From: Ciona intestinalis
Lineage: Eukaryota; Chordata; Ascidiacea; Phlebobranchia; Cionidae
Assembly: GCF_000224145.3 (NCBI RefSeq)
Contig: NC_020168.2
Coordinates: 3,066,554 to 3,130,553 of the forward strand
DNA: 64,000 bases
Direction: 5' to 3'
This document shows, in pieces, positions 33,991 to 52,200 of the stretch. Both the position numbers and the translations under genes were made by a program. The stretch's first letter is position 1. Every line of letters starts with the position of its first letter. Below the pieces are notes generated by a model. The model saw only the letters and a list, made by a program, of their open reading frames with translations, was not told where the DNA came from and did no database searches.

Positions 33991-34814
33991 TACGTGTACA
34001 AAAGGGATCTGTATGACCTACAACGTGCCCAATAAGGTATAAAAGAAGTACTTTGTATGCGAGCCGCCTACAAACTCTCAGTTTTAAACAAGCGTCAATC
34101 GTTGTGCGGATTTATCTTCAGACGTTATAAGTCCTATTTCGACAGATCGATGTAGAAGTGCAAATGGTGACCTAACCATTAAAGCGGGCGGGAACAGATT
34201 ATAATGTCCCTAGTTCGATGCTCACCAAATATACCCGCATACCCATAAAATACCCACAAAAATTGCGGGTATTTTACGTGCGACGTAGTTGCATTTCGCC
34301 AGAATTCAATGTACCAGAGTAAATTTGTGGGCGCCTTCATTTATTTTCCTCAGTATTATAAAAATTGTTGACAAAATGTAAAAGAGAGACACGCTTGAAC
34401 GAAGCATTGCCAACATTAGAAAGATGTAAAAAACGCAGTGTTGCCTGTCAATAAGTTTAGTGCTGCACAATGGAATGAACACATTCGGACATTTAACTAT
34501 TTTCGGAACCTAATTTGTAAAAAAACTGTCGCTTTAATTTACTTTTGTTGCTTATTTCTAAACTCAAAGATTGTCTGGCGGTCGAAAAGTTGTGTCATAA
34601 CAACACCAGAAGCAATGACATGAATAAGAACGAGACAACAGAAAATAAACAAGTTCTGCAACTTGTGGCGCAGTATGTGGATAAAGTGTGGCATCTACGG
34701 CTCTGGAGAATTGACAAGAAGTACATTTACATCGGGTAACGAAATTATTGTTTTTTTCGACAGGGCTTGTGGCGTAAGTTCCTTGTGTAGGAAACATGAA
34801 CTAGTGAGTGGTTA

Positions 34815-39108
<4,294 letters not shown>

Positions 39109-40276
39109 ATAACACTCACAAGTTCAATGCAGGTCAAGTTCCAGCTGAATTGACCGCAAATTAAGCTTGATATGAAGACGATTTCTAATCAACCGACTAG
39201 GTACCAAATCTACCACGCGCAGTGCAAAAACTACATTCGTTCATCGACAGTGCCTGTGCGCATGTACAACGTATTGTGTGTGCCGTAACAAAGACGCGCG
39301 CTAGCACACTCAGAACTAGAGGGATTGCGCGTGCGGAGAAGGCGGGGAGACCAATCAAATCGACGGACCAGAACACGTGACTAAAGCAGTGCCCGTTCGA
39401 GCATAAGAAGCCATAGCCAGTTACCTGGGCATTCACAAATCGTATAGTGCCTGTAAACAGCATTTGTAAACACGAGTTTACAGGATTTTAACTTCCCCAT
39501 AACCTGTAAATTAACCAGCAACATGATTTCTGCATACAGTAGACGTGGATATACATTTAAGTTTGCTAAATTTATATAAAAATGTGACTGACCAAGGAGC
39601 ACCCTGTAAACTTTCATTACTTTAATTGTCACACATCTTCCCACTTTCTGACCTCTTAACTTAATTATTCACCTGTTCCTGCTATATAACCATGTTACAC
39701 ATAAAGTTTTACTGAAATTTGTAAATCTATGCCATTTCTTTATTTTGAACTGTTAAATAAAATAACATTCCTGCATTTGATCTTTAAAACGTTACTGCAA
39801 CATAACTCCATGTTACTATTTGCAAAACTTTTTTGTTTGTCTTGCTTGTCACTTAAGGCAATAGTTAGTAAGCCCATAGTCGCATTGTTAATTCCTTGAG
39901 CATTTACTCTAGTATGTAGACCCTCACAAGATTTTATCCGGTTAAGATTACAGGTATTTTCTGATCAGTTTAATAGCCAATCCTACCTGTGTTTTCACTA
40001 AGATAACTACATTTTATCCCAAGCAACCAAATTTGTTTTACACAAAAATACACACAACAGCTTGCAAAATATTGGTCATGTTTGTATAAAACGAAACTAA
40101 TACAAGGCCATTAAAACCAACCTTGAAGTTTGGATGAGTTAGTTATTGAAATAATAACTATACCACTAACAGTTAAAGACTAGTAGAGCAAATGTGATCC
40201 AAAATTTACTTAAAAAATGTATTTTGTCTATACAAATGTGAACTCATAGGATGTTTGAAATATCCAAAATTTCTAT
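39109..40276. other. intergenic between ANP32 and PRKDC
   Basis: 1.2 kb holding the ANP32 upstream region (a CACGTGAC E-box near 39375) and the 3' UTR of PRKDC on the minus strand. A minus-strand AATAAA lies near 39740. No repeats were recognised. Confidence 0.5.
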
Positions 40277-43200
40277 TTAAATCCAAGGCTTCCACCCAAC
40301 CCACATTCGACCAAGCACATTGGGATCGGTTGCCAAATCCAATAAACAGTCTGTTTGCTCTGAGACACTAAGTCCCGATTTTGGCATTAGAAATCTTATA
40401 TTTTTAGTGTCCCCAGATGCAATGCAGCAGTACGACTTCTTAAACTTTGTTATTGTGCTGTTGTGGTTCAATTCATCACTGAAAAAATAAACACAAATAA
40501 GTATAGTTTTGTAAATTTACCAATACTTGATATTAAATGGTGTGTTATTGTTGTAAAATTTTACATGGACATCATATTAGTTCAACATAAAATGATAGAT
40601 AGCTCATTTGAATAGCTTATTTTTTTTATTTATCTCTTTAGATACAGAAGATCAAGTTAGTTAATACATCGACAAAGAGAAAGGAATTAGCAACAAAATG
40701 ACAGTGTTATATAATTGCTGCAGGTAAAAACTACTTGAACAAAAGTGCCAGATAATGTGTGGCTGTTAAACCCACATTACAATACAAGTTAAGACATATT
40801 AAGTTGTATTCAATAAAAACAGATGTAAATAATGGCATATCTTATATATAAAAGTCATGCCAGATGCAAACCAGGTACCTGAAACACATGTCAGATCTAA
40901 CCAGATTAAATAAACCCACCATGTTATGGATGAAGGATTTTCGCCTTCAAGTTTCTTTTTGGTGAGTGCCATTTTCCTCCTGGCATACCAAACTCTATCG
41001 GATGACTCTACATCACTATCTGAGTACCTTTGGTCCTGATCACGACTTCGTTTTCCAAATTTCTGAAGATTTTTTGAAAAAGTGTATACAGCTAGTGTGA
41101 TGTGATGGAAACCATAAATTTTACAAATTAAAAAGCAATATAAAAGCATTTTATGTATTTCAGTTTAATATCAAATCCTATACCACTGATAAAACAAGAT
41201 TTTAGAAATACTAGACTGCATATGTGTGTATAAAACAAAACCTTGCTGCATTTACTTTCCTAATATAAAAGGGCATACCAATGAAAAAAAGTATGTAGAT
41301 GGAGTCATACATTTACTTAAATAAGGTCTAACTCTAAAGGTACCAGAAAAGTTAAATAAAAAATGATATCAAATTTAGGCATCTTTATCTATATACAAAT
41401 ATGCATTTTCGTGGACTGCCTTTTTAAGAGTTCCAAATTAGGAAATAAATAATAATATGTTGGACAAATAGAAAATAAAATTTATCGTACTGCCCAATCC
41501 ACAGAAGGATCTTTTACAAAAACATCCAACAGCGGTAGAATTGTATCCGTACGAGATCTGAGAGCAGATAAGCATCGAACCATAACATGGCGAAGTTCGC
41601 CATGAATGGCTGAATGTGGTGACAGCAGGTTGATGATCTGGTTTGTTAAACGGAATGGAACCAATTCTGGCACAGGAAGAACCTGGGTATACAATTTTAA
41701 GTTTGAATCTTTACTCGTCGTATGTCATGATTCGGTATATAGATTAATATCTGAAGAATAAAAATTGACTTTTTTTTATAAGAAGTAAAGGCTTTTGACC
41801 TAAGATGACTTTAAAAAAAGAATAAATAAAAAGCATAAAACAAAACTAGAAACAAATCACCTCTGTTGCCGAACCAAAGGCGTGACCAAAATCGATGCCA
41901 ACAACTTCTCCAGTTGTCAATGACAGCATGAAGTTAGAAGTGTGACGATCGCCGATCCCAAGTAACCAATGAGTGACGCACATGACAGCGTATGAGGATG
42001 TAAAACGTTTGCGCAGAGCAACAAATGACTCTGGATTTGCACATAACCTTATGTAGGCTTGCCTGAATTAAAAAATGGGATGAATAAAGTAAAATGTTTA
42101 TGTAAATGAGAAATAACCATGTAACTGCAAACTAAAAAAACATATATATTTTTTAGTCTTCGAAAAAGATAAAAATTCAAATAAATTATGCTAACGAAAA
42201 CAAATGCGCACCAGCAGACGCATATGATTTTGAAAATATTTACAAACCTGAATAAGTCCCATGGCAACATATTTTCAGCTCTCTTAAATTTCTCCACTAC
42301 CTACATAACATACATTTTATTTATCTCTTCAAATAAAGTAGAAAATACCAAATTTATCAAAACAGCAAAGGAACTTAATAAAAACAACAGTGTAAAGGAC
42401 GCTAAAAGTAATTAGCTCAAAGGGTCAAATAAAAGGTAGTCTGCTAAACCTACAGTTTTATTATTTATTTAATACATAACATAAATTTGTTTATAGAAGG
42501 TAATTAGCAACAAAACGAGATTTGTTAAAACACGCTACTGGTATAAAACCTGTGCATAGCTCCCGCGCTGCATTAACACTCCATATGTTTCGCAAGGAGG
42601 TTTTTGAACCATATTCTTTGGAATCCAAGTTCTTGCTGGTTCAGTAATACAAGAATTGCTGAAAAATAGTTACCCTTAACATTGTATGCATTTAAATCTG
42701 TAACAGAGCTATCTGTAAGAAATATTTTAATGCGCAGAATCAGATAGTTAAACATATACTTTAAAAAAATCCTTTTAGGAAAAATAACTTTTTAGAAGTC
42801 AAAATTCACAATTGTTTGTAATAGCATTGTCATTCTGTTCAACACTATTCAAAGTATTTTTGACATATGTTTTCTTCACACAGAGATTTTGGAATAGTGG
42901 TCACACACGGTGAATGAAGTAACCATAGACTAGGTATAGTTGGCACGATTTTAAGAAAAGTGCATAAACAAAATCTTGATGGCTTTAAAGAAAATTTGTA
43001 ATCCACAGAGAGCATCATATACTGGTATATACACTTTTTCGAATAGCCGAAAGCAGAACACACACATATATATATACATTTATACAACTATTTAATCACA
43101 CCATTGCACAGCGATAGAGACATGTTAACATTACCAGTTCATTCTTTTTGCTTGTTGTGAAATAAATTCAATGTAAGGAACCACATTGTCCACCCATTCA

Positions 43201-46200
43201 ATCATTCCAACCTTTGAACTTATTGGGATAACCTAAAATACAATAATAGATAAATTAAAAAAAAGTAATAGATAAATTTGAATACAATAATAAATTTATC
43301 TTAATAAACTTATGTGTGAGTTTGCTTCTTTAAAGATGCACTTGTAAAATTATAAAAAAATATAAAGTAATTTTTCAAACAAATTTTAAAATAAATTCAT
43401 AAACTAATAAAAAACGACCAAGGACATTTTTATCACCATTGATAGCAGCATTAAGCCTTGAACTCTCTACCTTCTGGTTTAGTTGCCATCCAGCTTACCT
43501 GGTATGTTCTCATTGATAAGTTTCTCTTCCTACACCCCATGTCTGACTCTAACAACTGGTTAAAAATGACAAATATTTGTTGGATACGTTGGTCCTGACG
43601 TAAATCCTCACCACCTGCATAGAAATAACACAAAACACTTAAACATGGATATAATATGCTTTAAATAATATATAACACATTACTAATAATGGCAGCTTTT
43701 GTTTCTTCGATTACAATAGCAAAAAAAACTTGTGTATTAGTGTATTTACAAAGAAAAAAAGTGTATTTACGATATAAAAAAGTGTATTTACGATATAAAA
43801 AGTGTATTTACGATACAAAAAAGTGTTTTACGATATAAAAAAGTGTATTTACGATATAAAAAGTGTATTTACGATATAAAAAAAGTGTATTTACGATATA
43901 AAAAAAAATTATTTATGATATAAAAAGTGTATTTACAACATTTTATCCCCTTGGTTTAATGTTAGTCACCAAATATATTTTAATGACGAGATAAAAACCC
44001 TTAGGAGGCTTAGGTTGAATGAAGCTGTTTAAAAGGCAACATCAGTCAGATTCAGCAATAAAACTGCCTAAATAACAAACAAAAACCTTATAATATACAT
44101 AACTCCTAACTCGAATGATGTGATCGTGTTTTTACCTTTAATCAAAAATCCAAAATCTTTTTCATTTGATCCACGCATAATAATCTTGCATGGTTTACGA
44201 ATTGATGTCATCATCGTGACCCTATCATCAAATCCCGTGATTGTTGCGTGATACTCCAGGAGTGGACGACTTTTTCCATCATACTGGCCTAAAAGTCATC
44301 AGGATAAAAGTAATTTACTGCAAAGCAGTGGTTACATAACATATTAGAAAATTTATTTTGCGATATCTTTTTAAAAACAGTAACGAAAAAAAGATTAAAT
44401 AAAACAAGACAAAAAATTTTTTAGAATGTTAAAAATTTTTAGGATGAAAGTTATTTACTGCAACGCAGTGGTTACATAACATCTTATGAAATTTATATTG
44501 CTTTATCTTTTTGAAAACAGTAACGAAGATCAGATTAATTAAAACAAGTCAGTTGTTAAAAATTTTTAGGATGAAAGTGATTTCCTGCAATGCAGTGGTT
44601 ACATAAAATATTATGAAGTTAATTTTGCGATATCTTTTTGAGAACAGTAAAGAAGATCAGATTATTAAAAAACAGGATAGTTGGTAAAAGTAGTTTATTA
44701 AAGCTCGTCTTAAAAATGATGCTTTTACCATTGAGGGCATGTGTTTCATTGGGCAAATTTGTCAGCCATACAAAGAAAAACTATCCAACAAAGTTGCATA
44801 TATGATAATGGGTATGAGGTATGTAAACCCACCTCATATGGTTCAGAATACAAAACCAATGTTATAAATCTAAGTTTGGCACCTCAAAAGAATAAATAAG
44901 CAATGATAAATGAATACTTGTTACTTATTTAACATTTATCTTCATGTATATCATGTTTCACACCCCTTGTGCCCACTTCCGAGTTACCAGTTATGTAAAT
45001 TTATTGGTATTTATTTTTATTATTTATTTTTCAATTTAGTTTACTTCTTAGCTATAGACAAGCCGCTAAGTACCGTGTGATATCGCCAGCTAACGATCAA
45101 AGTAGTTTTTGTACCTGGAACCTCAAGTTCTTTGCTGCTCCTCTGTAAAGATTGAAACTTAGCCAACCATGGACTGTAATCATTAAGAGAAGATGTTCCA
45201 AGGGTAAACTTTTCAATATCCGAATAAAGATTGTTGATCTCACCCCTGCATTGTTTTAAATTCATCCTTGACAGTTTGTCACCAGTTTGTCCGCCAAATG
45301 TTCTCTCAACCTTTGCCTTGTAGTTCTGAAAATTGTGTTAAAGCGATTTAAAATAATATTGGTTTTTTTCTTTTTTTTTGTCTTTTCTTCGATTCAATAG
45401 AAAAGATGACATTTTTTTCTATGATTATGGTAGTAAAGATAAAAGAATAGTTAAAACGAAAACACGGAGTATAGCCACAAAACGACTGTCACAAAACACT
45501 CTATTAGTTAGAATAATTGGAAAATAAAAAAATGAGTGACTGTTATTATATCTTAACTGTGGTAGAATTGTTTAAGTGAATGCTTTCCAACAAAGTATGA
45601 GAATAAGAAGCTCTGAATATAAAAATATAAAGAAACCAAAAATATAGTATGAGAAATCTATAAACCTTAGAAAATTTTGTCCATATTAAGCCAACTGAAT
45701 CAGAGGTTGGAGAATCTCCATAAAGTGATGATTCTTCTGAAGCAGCAGGGGGAATACACTGGAAGAAATCGTTAAACATGTTTTGATAATTTTCCACAAT
45801 ATGTTTCATGCGGCTTGTCTCTTTTGAACAAAACAAGTTGGTAAAGTCTTCTTTCCAATCCTGAAATAAAAAGAAAATTAATGAATTTAATTTGCCTTAT
45901 CCTCGCATGGCCGAAAAACGACAACCGTTATAACACGGGTGTTCTTTTCATACATCTTGTTCCAGCTTACGAGTTACCATGTATGTTACTTTGTGGATGT
46001 TTTATTATCTAGATTTTTTCATTTTTTATGTATGGTTGATAATTTGGACAGCTCATTAGTGACGACTGGGTTGTAGCAATTGTTGTTAAATGCCAAGGAC
46101 ACATACACCCTCAATGGTAGCAGCGACGAGGCTTGAAACCACCACCTCTGGATTACAGGCAGGCTTGCTTACCACTTTGTCGGACATATTCCAACATGGC

Positions 46201-49200
46201 AGATCAACAACCTTTGTTATAACTTGGCAGTCTGTTTTACACACCTCGTGCCCGCCTATAAGTTACCACATACGTAACTGTGTATATGAATACAAAAAAA
46301 TTTTCTCTTACTTTAAACGCAATACTAGGATGACATATTCGTCTCAATTGTCGCACAAATTCATCAGCCAGTGGAACTTCTTGCTTCAGGTGATGTTTTA
46401 CTCTTTAAAAAAAATAAAAAGTTAATCTATAAAAAAAAAACAAAAAAAAAATAAAAAAAAAATTGCTTACTTTTTTACGAATTGTTTATTTTTCTTCCCA
46501 GCTTCATTTTCTTCAAATTTATATCCTTCAAATGCAGCTTTGAATGGGAAAACAATCGCTTGTGGATAATCCCGCATAACTAGAGTAAGTATTGGTTGAA
46601 CGGCAGGTGCTACATCTCTGTCCAACAATGCTACTAGATGACCCAACCAACTTAACACCATCCAACTTGGTAAAGTAGATGACTAAATCAAAAAAAAATA
46701 ATCAAGATTTTAAAAATAACAGTCATCAGCAGTTTTTGGCAAATATTGAAAAATAACAAAATAGATCAAACAGTTAAAAAAGTGCATCAATGATTTACAT
46801 AACATAGTATGATTTGTGTATGAATTGCAATAAAACTGTGGACAATATAAAAAATCAATTTATTTAACTTCACACACTTGGTGCTTGCTTCCGAGTTTCC
46901 ACATATGTAACTATTTAGGTGTTTTTGGGAAAAGATATAATAAGTTTTTTTTATGTATGGCTGATAATTTGGACGACCCATTAGTGACCACTTGGTTGGA
47001 GCAATTGCCGTTAAGTGTCTTGCCAAGGACACATACGCCCACAATGGTAGCAGCAAAAAGCTTTGAACCTCTAGGTTGGAGGCAGGCGCGCTAACCAACT
47101 GTGCTACAGCGCTGTTTTTTTACTACAATATAAGTACATGCCAAAATAAGACACTTTACCTCCTGTATAAAAGAATCCAAAATATTTCCTTTAAAATCCT
47201 GAACGAGTTGCAGCAACCGAGGGAAACTCCAACTTGCTTTAGAAAGGTCCCCGGATTGGATTCTCATGGCTCGTAACACATAAGTTGTCATGGTAACAGC
47301 ATATTCAACTTTTACTGACTTTGAAGTTGGTGAGAGTAAACCTTCAGCTGCGTACGATATAAGAAGTTAGTAGACACCACACTTGTAACGTATCATTACT
47401 ACTAATATATTTTGCATGATAAGCAACTATAGAATTATTANNNNNNNNNNNNNNNNNNNNNNNNNNNNNNNNNNNNNNNNNNNNNNNNNNTAATCCCGCA
47501 TAACTCGAGTGAGTATTGGTTGAACGGCAGGTGCTACATCTCTGTCCAACAATGCCACTAGATGACCCAACCAACTTAACACCATCCAACTTGGTAAAGC
47601 AGATGACTAAATCAAAAAAAAAATAATCAAGATTTTAAAAATAACAGCCATCAGCAGTTTTTGGCAAATATTGAAAAATAACAAAATAGATCAAACAGTT
47701 AAAAAAGTGCATCAATGATTTACATAACATAGTATGATTTGTGTATGAATTGCAATAAAACTGTGGACAATATAAAAAAAATCAATTTATTTAACTTCAC
47801 ACACTTGGTGCTTGCTTCCGAGTTTCCACATATGTAACTATTTAGGTGTTTTTGGGAAAAGATATAATAATTTTTTTTTTATGTATGGCTGATAATTTGG
47901 ACAACCCATTAGTGACCGCTGAGTTGGAGCAATTGCTGTTAAATGTCTTGCCCAAGGACACATACGCCCACAATGTTAGCATCAAAGAACCTTGAACCCA
48001 TTACCGCTGGGTTGGAGGCAGACGCGCTAACCAACTGTGCTACAGCGCTGTTTTTTTACTACAATAGGGTTGGAGGCAGACGCGCTAACCAACTGTGCTA
48101 CAGCGCTGTTTTTTTACTACAATAGGGTTGGAGGCAGACGCGCTAACCAACTGTGCTACAGCGCTGTTTTTTTACTACAATATAAGTACATGCCAAAATA
48201 AGACACTTTACCTCTTGTATAAAAGAATCCAAAATATTTCCTTTAAAATCCTGAACAAGTTGCAGCAACCGAGGGAAACTCCAACTCGCTTTAGAAAGGT
48301 CACCGGATTGGATTCTCATGGCTCGTAACACATAAGTTGTCATGGTAACAGCATATTCAACTTTTACTGACTTTGAAGTTGGTGAGAGTAAACCTTCAGC
48401 TGCGTACGATATAAGAAGTTAGAAACACCACACTTGTAACGTATCATTACTACTAATATATTTTGCATGATAAGCAACTATAGAATTATTACATGCGTGT
48501 ACACATTAGTTTATAATGTCCCCCGTTGAGATATGTAGTAGGGTGGGGGAACGGTCTGTGGGGGTCGTCATGATATGGTTTTATATTTCTTTGAATGTTC
48601 TTTGTTTACTACCAAATGTGATAAAAAAATAAAATAAAAAAGTCTCCCATCTTCCCCCATCCTACTATAATATAGATACATTGCATATCATAGTTTTCAG
48701 ACAGTTTATGCTTAATATCAAAATATAAGACGGTATCCCACCCCACACCATAAACAGTGGCCTCAAACACTTTATAATACCCGAAAGTTGAACTTAATTT
48801 TGACCAGGACCAACTAAATGCAATGTTACCTTGGTCGCCATTCCTAAGCTGTTCATCACAGAACTTGGCAAGAGCAATGTAAGATTTCTGCTGCAGGCTA
48901 CCTTCACCAATGTTATTTAATGCTTCACCGAACTTTGCTGCTTTCAGGTAAAACTTGAACGCTTTGTTTGAAAGAGTTTGACGAATGTTGTCGGCATCTA
49001 AAAATTGTTTTGACCTGTTTAGACTAATCTCTCAGCTGCTTACAAACATGAACATTCTAAGGCATAAACATAGGGCTAAAAGTTTTTAGGTAAAAATCTT
49101 GTTGTAGAGTAAGTCAAAATAATATTCAAAATTAGAGACTGTATGGAACAATAAAAATTTAGGCAGATTCAGTATAAATATATTTACCACAGACAATGGT

Positions 49201-52200
49201 TAGCGTGCCTGCCTCTGACTTAGAGGTTATGGGTTCAAGGCTTGTCGCTGCTACCATTGTGGGCATATGTGTCCTAGAAGAAGACACTTAGCACAGCGAC
49301 AAATGCTCCAACCAAGTGGTCACTAATGAGTTGTCCAAATTGTCAGTCAAATATAAAACGAAAAATCCCCAAAAGTAATCACTCACAAAGTGACATTTGT
49401 GGTAACATGTAAGTGGGCACAAGGTGTATGAAGAAGAACACCTATGTTTATAACAACTGTCATTGCCTTGCCACGCGAGAGTAAACAAGTTACATTTAAT
49501 CATTCATAATATACATACATACATATCATAATCATATCAGAGTCGAAATACAACACTCACTAATGTCAGTTCCGAATATTTCCTTGACTTGTTCGATATC
49601 AGCATCCTCCCCATTGTTTAAGTTACTTGATGTAAGATGATGTGTGGTAGCAAGTGCAAGAAGGTGATGTATCCTCTCTATGTTGGTGGCACTGTAGGGG
49701 TAAAGAAATATGAATGAACGAAAATAACTTGCTTTGTATTCAAGTACCCGAAACATGGTGTTCTGTTTCATACACTCCACGTCAGCTTACGAGTTACTAC
49801 GTATGTGTTTTTTTTTTGTATGGCTGATAATTTGGACAACCCATTTAGATAACTACTGGGTTGGAGCAACTGCTGTTAAGTGTCTTGCCCACGGACACAT
49901 ACGCCCACAATGGTAGCAGCGAGGTGCCTTCAACCCATTACCTCTGGGTCACAGGCAGGCGCGTTTACAAACTGTGCCACGGTGCCGGTCAACATACTGT
50001 ACCATGACAAGTATTGAAAAAAGATTACTCAGAATAATGCATTCAAAATTTTATGTGCACATACATAATATAAATTTGTTTTTTTAAATACGATAGTGAA
50101 GATCAAATTAATTAAAAAAAAGGTTGCCCCGCATGAGAATAAATAATAATAATAATATAATAACTTTTATTGGTCTCTTCGATTACGGTAGCGAATATTT
50201 AAAAAAAATTTTAAACGAAAAGACAGGGTATAGCGACAAAACAACAGTTGTTAAAACACGCTTATGGTTAAAATAATTTACATTCATTCATTCATTGACA
50301 ATTACCAAACTCTCACCTTTCTGTAATAAACTCATTCTGTTCATTCAAGCATTCCACAGAATCTATAAAATATTTTATTTTGTTGTTGTTTGGTTTGTTG
50401 TTAAGAGCAAGAGATTCTGCTTGTGCGAGATATGACAATGCTGCCTCGTGTGTCAGTTTAAACGAAAGATTTTTGTCAGAATTTAGAAGTTCATGTTCCT
50501 GAAAAATGACAAAATATGTTAGAATATTTTAATAAATAAATATGTAAATGTTTAAAGAGAAAATTTAGTTGTGACAAATAAAAGACAGAACATAACATAT
50601 ATTTATTTCCCTGAGGACAAAATAACAATGAGAATAAATCCATGAAAATTACTAATTTTGAGAGGCAAAAAAAAATAACTCTGTAGGTGATTATGTTTTT
50701 TGGAATTTTCTTTTACCTTTTAAGCCATACCAAGCCACACCAATGGCAGCCGGAGTACAATTACAATACTGCATGTTTTCCGGCGCCGTGGAAAAATGGT
50801 TAGCACGCCTGTCTGTGACCCACAGGTAATGGGTTAAAGCCTAGCTGCTACCATTGTGGGGTATGGGTCCTTGGGCAAGACAATTAGTGGCAATTGCTAC
50901 AACCCAGCGATCACTAATGGGTTGTCCAAATCAAATATTAATAAAAATAAAAAAAATTCTCCCAAATAATAATCACCCACAAAGTAACATAAGACAATTA
51001 GTGGCAATTGCTACAACCCAGCGGTCACTAATGGGTTGTCCAAATCAAATATTAATAAAAATAAAAAAAATTCTCCCAAATAATAATCACCCACAAAGTA
51101 ACATACATGTAACTCATAAGCTGGCACGAGGCGTATTCCCACCCGTGTTATAATAACTTCGTTTTTCGTCCACACGAGGATAAAGTAAGTTACATTCTTT
51201 CATTCATTAATGTATCCCAGCATCCCATCTACCTTTTTTAAGGATGATCTTATACGAGCTACTACGACATGATTTCCTTGTAAGCGGGCACTTTCCATCA
51301 TATTTAGCCGAAGTTGGAACTTTGTCTTTTCCATCCATTGAATATCTTCATGTAGCATGGAGTCAGATTCAATGTTAAGTTTCTTTTGAAGCTGATCCAT
51401 AAAAAAAGATCTGAAAAACAGGTATTGTCTCTTATGGTAGCGAAGATCTAAAAATGTTTTGATAATACGGTAGCGTAAATTTAGAAATTATAGTAGCGAA
51501 GATTTAAAAATGTTTTGAACGGAAAGACTTTTGTTTATTAAGTTATTTAAAAAGGGTGTTATAGTTAGGCACAAAGGGATTAGAAGTTTTAATAGAATTA
51601 ATTTTCTTTATCGCTTTCTCCGCAACTGTACAGGATTGTGTCGTAATGTTCACTTTTAATTAAAACTTTAATGTTGTTTGGTTAAATGGTTACATCATAT
51701 TGTTTGTACGGTATGACAGTCACACCTGTAAAGCAATTTGTAAATCATATATTGCTCTAACCCAGTGGTCACTAATGGGTTGTCCAAATTATCAACCACC
51801 TATAAAAAAAAAAATAAAAAATCATCCACAAAGTAACTTGTGAGCTAACACGAGTTGTATGAACAACCGTGTTATAACGACTGTCGTTTTTCTGCCACGT
51901 GAGGATAAAGTAAGTTACATTTATAAGGGTTTATTCATATGCTGTTGTAATGACTGTTGTTTTAATGATACTTCTTTTTAGGATTACTTTTTCTTCTCCA
52001 ACATTCGGTATCAAAGAAACCAAAGAGAAGAATGAAACCTTTGATTAACTCAAGGATGCTTTTATTTTTTATTTCAAATTACCTGTATACAATACAGTCA
52101 TTCCAGGCAGTAATTGAACCAAAGTTAGTATTTGGCAAGCTATTGCTCCAACACGAGACAAGATTCTTTACAGATTGTGATGAAATTTCATTCTCTGTTG

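Larger units (their letters stand above)
29753..34814. other. gene desert, part 2
   Basis: 5 kb without a recognisable exon. It contains SINE pieces, MITE pieces, a GC-richer tandem array at 33360-33700, and diverged copies of a motif of the type AACTGTTCGACGA followed by TATATGACCACT near 32738 and 33190. Short frames around 34438-34740 have no recognisable content. Confidence 0.5.

Noticed and set aside
34438-34740. Overlapping open frames of 60-64 codons
   Set aside because: No recognisable motif, no convincing splice partners, low-complexity composition; probably chance.
47160-47606. Genuine tandem exon duplication in DNA-PKcs
   Set aside because: The copies are bounded by an assembly gap and contain the same SINE insertion; unmerged haplotypes explain this better.
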